From Flavobacteriales bacterium UBA5869 (GTDB taxonomy: Bacteria; Bacteroidota; Bacteroidia; Flavobacteriales_D; Crocinitomicaceae): DNA of 7,378 nt. The notes beneath the pieces are model-generated. The model was not told where the DNA came from and made no database searches. It was given only the letters and a program-made list of their open reading frames with translations. Where the stretch lies: NCBI GenBank assembly GCA_002432565.1, contig DJFP01000309.1:1-7378 (forward strand), read 5' to 3'. Below, one piece after another: positions 5,624-7,378 of the stretch (its first letter is position 1; each line of letters starts with the position of its first letter). The translations under genes were made by a program, and so were the position numbers.

Positions 5624-5631
5624 TACATTTG
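5624..5631 (+). promoter_or_regulatory. -7 promoter box for the STAS-rnz pair
   Basis: TACATTTG is a perfect TAnnTTTG match, 17 nt before ATG 5649. The -33 element is weak: TTCG at 5597-5600 is 23 nt upstream. It lies between the pyrB stop (5584) and the STAS start, and it supports beginning that gene at 5649 and not at the GTG at 5607, which would put the box inside the coding region. Confidence 0.5.
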
Positions 5632-5648
5632 ATAAACACTGTGGCAAC

Positions 5649-5987
5649 ATGAATTTTATTATTGCACAAGATACAAACTTTACTGTCATTCAGTCATCTG
5701 TTGAAAAACTGGATGCTTCTAATGCTCCTGATCTGAAAAGTGAATTACTTCTTCTGAGTAAAAACGGGGTAAACTGCATTATTTTAGATCTTTCCAAAAC
5801 AAGATACTGTGATTCCTCCGGATTGTCTGCTATTTTGACAGCAAACCGTTTGTGTAAAGACACTAACGGACAATTTATTTTGTGCGGATTGCAGGAAAAT
5901 GTTGCAAAAATGATCCGTATTGCTCAATTGGATAAGGTATTGAATATTTCCGAAACACTGGCTGAAGCGAAATCAGTCCTGATTTAG
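5649..5987 (+). CDS. STAS-domain protein, anti-sigma-factor antagonist type
   Basis: This 112-residue single-domain STAS protein is of the SpoIIAA/RsbV type. Such proteins bind a GHKL anti-sigma kinase and are switched off by phosphorylation of a Ser in the conserved loop. Here that loop is D55-S-S-G-L59 with S56 or S57 as the likely phosphoacceptor, preceded by the strand CIILDLSKTRYC (43-54) and followed by helix SAILTANRLC. The later strand FILCGL and the helix AKMIRIAQLDKVL complete the fold. I chose ATG 5649 because the MNF start aligns with the usual N-terminus of these proteins. The GTG at 5607 would add 14 unlike residues and overlap a promoter box. The RNase Z gene begins 3 nt after the stop, so the two are probably co-transcribed. 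Its kinase partner is not adjacent; a SiaB-like GHKL kinase lies 4.7 kb upstream. Confidence 0.88.
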   Translation: MNFIIAQDTNFTVIQSSVEKLDASNAPDLKSELLLLSKNGVNCIILDLSKTRYCDSSGLSAILTANRLCKDTNGQFILCGLQENVAKMIRIAQLDKVLNISETLAEAKSVLI

Positions 5988-5990
5988 CCT

Positions 5991-6902
5991 ATGAACTTTG
6001 AAGTAACCATATTAGGTTCAGGCGCTGCTTTGCCAACTTCAAACAGGAATCCTACTTCACAATACGTTTATTGCAATGACCGCCATATCCTGATAGATTG
6101 CGGGGAAGGGACACAGGTCCAGCTGCGCAAATACCATGTGCATATCCAGAAAATCAATCACATCTTAATTTCTCATCTTCACGGAGATCATTTCTTCGGA
6201 TTGGCAGGGCTTTTGAGCTCACTGCACCTGCTTGGAAGAGATAAAGGACTGACTATTTACGGTCCGCAGGAGTTGGAACAAATTATCCGATTACAGCTTG
6301 AGGTTGGCGGAGCAAAGCTGGGATTCGATCTTCGTTTCGTTCATCTCAATGGAAAAGAACACCGCCTGCTTTTTGAAGACAAGATGATTGAGATCTGGAC
6401 ATTTCCTTTGAGTCACCGCATTCCGACGAATGGTTTCCTGATTAAGGAAAAACCGAAAGAACGAAAGCTGAATGCCGAACGTTTTGAGGAAGCAGGTTTG
6501 TCCTTAACACTTATTCCGAAACTGAAACAAGGATTGGATGTGGAACTGGAATCGGGGGAAATGATTTATTCCGAAGAATACACTTACCCTGCAAAACCAA
6601 GTAAATCTTATGCTTACTGTTCGGATACGATCTTTGATGAACGCATTGTTGATTACGTCAGGCATGTAAATGTATTGTACCACGAAGCGACTTTTTTACA
6701 GGATAAATTAGACAGAGCACAGCAAACTTTCCACACAACTGCTCAGCAGGCCGCTACGATTGCCAAACAGGCTGAAGTTGGGAAATTGTTGCTCGGACAC
6801 CTGAGTGCACGCTATGAAAACGGGTTGAAACACTTCGAAGAAGCTTCAGCGGTTTTTGAAAATGTAAGTGTGGTGGAAGACGGGGAGACTTATTTGATTT
6901 AA
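5991..6902 (+). CDS. rnz: Ribonuclease Z (tRNA 3' processing endonuclease)
   Basis: This 303-residue enzyme of the metallo-beta-lactamase fold cuts tRNA precursors just after the discriminator base. Zinc ligands by motif are H62-L-H64-G-D66-H67 (SHLHGDH), H142 (PLSH), D212 (YCSDT) and H270 (LGHLS). The RNase Z signature YHEATF and the N-terminal GSGAALPT and GEGTQVQL are present. Between about 145 and 205 lies the lineage-typical insertion, rich in Lys/Glu, that forms the tRNA-binding exosite region. It is the short form of RNase Z, complete and cytosolic. It follows the STAS gene by 3 nt, so the pair probably shares a transcript. Its stop codon leads directly into a tandem repeat, and the next gene is convergent. 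Confidence 0.96.
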   Translation: MNFEVTILGSGAALPTSNRNPTSQYVYCNDRHILIDCGEGTQVQLRKYHVHIQKINHILISHLHGDHFFGLAGLLSSLHLLGRDKGLTIYGPQELEQIIRLQLEVGGAKLGFDLRFVHLNGKEHRLLFEDKMIEIWTFPLSHRIPTNGFLIKEKPKERKLNAERFEEAGLSLTLIPKLKQGLDVELESGEMIYSEEYTYPAKPSKSYAYCSDTIFDERIVDYVRHVNVLYHEATFLQDKLDRAQQTFHTTAQQAATIAKQAEVGKLLLGHLSARYENGLKHFEEASAVFENVSVVEDGETYLI

Positions 6903-6903
6903 A

Positions 6904-6951
6904 ATGTTCAAATGTTCAAATGTTCAAATGTTCAAATGTTCAAATGTTCAA
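6904..6951. repeat. Six perfect tandem copies of the 8-mer ATGTTCAA
   Basis: Starting 1 nt after the RNase Z stop codon, ATGTTCAA is repeated six times without a mismatch (6904-6911, 6912-6919 and so on to 6951), then breaks into AATTGAATTG. An 8-bp perfect tandem is prone to slipped-strand length change. The unit is the same TTCAAA word family found after the deacetylase gene, and its arms can pair with the TTTGAAC words at 7001-7036 on the other side of the spacer. Confidence 0.95.
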
Positions 6952-6975
6952 ATTGAATTGTTTAAACTCTGCGCC

Positions 6976-7036
6976 TATGCTGAAGCTTCAGCGTAAGCAT
7001 TTTGAACCTTTTTGAACCTCTTTTAACTTTTTGAAC
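6976..7036. terminator. Probable shared 3'-end structure between convergent rnz and DinB genes
   Basis: GCTGAAGCTTCAGC (6979-6992) is a perfect 14-bp palindrome. It extends with a G-U pair and two A-T pairs to 6976-6995, so both strands give the same hairpin. It is followed by TTTTGAACC (7000-7008), TTTTTGAACC (7010-7019) and TTTTAACTTTTTGAAC (7021-7036), which give T-rich runs for transcripts from the left and can pair back with the ATGTTCAA copies. The place between two converging stop codons fits a bidirectional terminator. Termination itself is inferred. Confidence 0.5.
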
Positions 7037-7378
7037 CTTGAGCAATTCTGCGTAAGTAATTGATCTGTCCCAAATGATATCCTAAATGGCTTGCTAACTT
7101 CATAATCATATGTCCGGTCGTCATGGAATAACCGTAAGGTTCAAGCGGGTATTTCTTTTGAAAGTCTTCTTCTGTCAGCGAATCAATCACTTTATCCAGC
7201 ATTTCGGCCGTTTCAGTCAGTTTAGCAATCATTTCCTGTTTGGAAAAATAGCGCTCTGAAAACTCTGCATCGCGGTTGCGAACATATCCCGTTTCACCCA
7301 GTGTTGCACCGATAAAGTGGTTCAGGTTCCCGATCAGGTGCTGTGTCAGATTCCCGATAGAATTGGTTATTCCGGGAA
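7023..7378 (-). CDS. DinB/DUF1572-like protein, C-terminal part (5' end beyond the window)
   Basis: On the minus strand the frame is open from the window edge (7378) to TAA at 7025-7023, giving 117 visible residues; the start is not in the window. An internal Met at 7232 is not the likely start, because the 48 upstream residues match the family well. Numbered from the window edge, T11-Q-H13-L and S96-H97-L-G-Y-H101-L-G-Q supply the three His of the DinB-type metal triad (H13, H97, H101) in a four-helix bundle. The GQINYLRR helix and NRD segment fit DinB/DUF1572 (YfiT-like) proteins of about 150-170 residues. Related proteins include thiol transferases, but many have no known function, so no reaction is assigned. 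It converges with rnz. Its stop codon and last codons lie within the repeat sequence shared with the deacetylase 3' end. Confidence 0.85.
   Translation of the reverse strand, partial: PGITNSIGNLTQHLIGNLNHFIGATLGETGYVRNRDAEFSERYFSKQEMIAKLTETAEMLDKVIDSLTEEDFQKKYPLEPYGYSMTTGHMIMKLASHLGYHLGQINYLRRIAQGSKS

Noticed and set aside
5607..5648. Longer STAS protein starting at GTG 5607
   Set aside because: It adds 14 residues without family resemblance and would place a perfect -7 box inside the coding sequence; ATG 5649 gives the usual N-terminus.
6904..6951. Tandem repeats as a CRISPR array
   Set aside because: The unit is 8 bp with no spacers, and no cas gene is present; it is a simple tandem repeat.
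7023..7232. 69-residue DinB gene starting at the internal Met (7232)
   Set aside because: The frame stays open to the window edge, and the 48 upstream residues contain the first metal-binding His and other family-like sequence, so the gene is partial and not short.

Overview
The window looks like ordinary chromosomal DNA of a Bacteroidota species, most likely a flavobacterium-like member. Three things support this. A T9SS type B (gliding-motility-associated) C-terminal sorting domain ends at 270. Several promoters fit the Bacteroidota consensus TTTG-N19-TAnnTTTG. Start codons have A-rich upstream sequence but no obvious Shine-Dalgarno sites. The codon and base use is moderately AT-rich and even across the genes, and I see no transposase, integrase, phage gene, CRISPR array, tRNA or rRNA. 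Assignment to a genus is not possible from sequence reading alone.

Layout. 1-270: the 3' end of a large secreted protein carrying the T9SS sorting domain. 319-1804: a two-gene unit, a SiaB-like GHKL-type protein kinase and a class IV (HDAC11-like) histone-deacetylase-family enzyme, 7 nt apart. 1805-1965: a non-coding spacer with a long TTCAAA/TTTGAA hairpin and then a very good promoter. 1966-3785: a compact cluster with a 46-residue Cys/Lys-rich protein, a signal-peptide-bearing outer-membrane-like protein, a lipoprotein of the glycerophosphodiester phosphodiesterase family and a SUI1/YciH-like translation factor, the last three overlapping end to start. 3786-4115: an AT-rich spacer with an inverted repeat. 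4116-6902: pyrR, pyrB, a STAS-domain anti-sigma-factor antagonist and ribonuclease Z, all on + and tightly spaced. 6903-7022: a spacer between convergent genes holding a six-copy 8-bp tandem repeat and a perfect 14-bp palindrome. 7023-7378: the C-terminal part of a DinB/DUF1572-like protein on -, running off the window.

How the genes fit together. pyrR and pyrB overlap by one base and belong to pyrimidine biosynthesis and its control or salvage. The STAS gene has its own likely promoter and sits 3 nt before the RNase Z gene, so those two are probably co-transcribed. The SiaB-like kinase and the STAS protein belong to classes that act in partner-switching signalling, but they are 4.7 kb apart and a direct link is only a guess.

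The most unusual signal is non-coding. The same 15-mer begins exactly at the stop codon of two unrelated genes (histone deacetylase and DinB), in opposite orientation, inside a TTCAAA-rich repeat family that also follows the RNase Z stop codon. Second are promoter -7 boxes placed so close to the ATG (pyrR, and the gene at 2139) that the messages would be leaderless or nearly so, which would leave PyrR no leader RNA to act on. I found no convincing large undescribed system.
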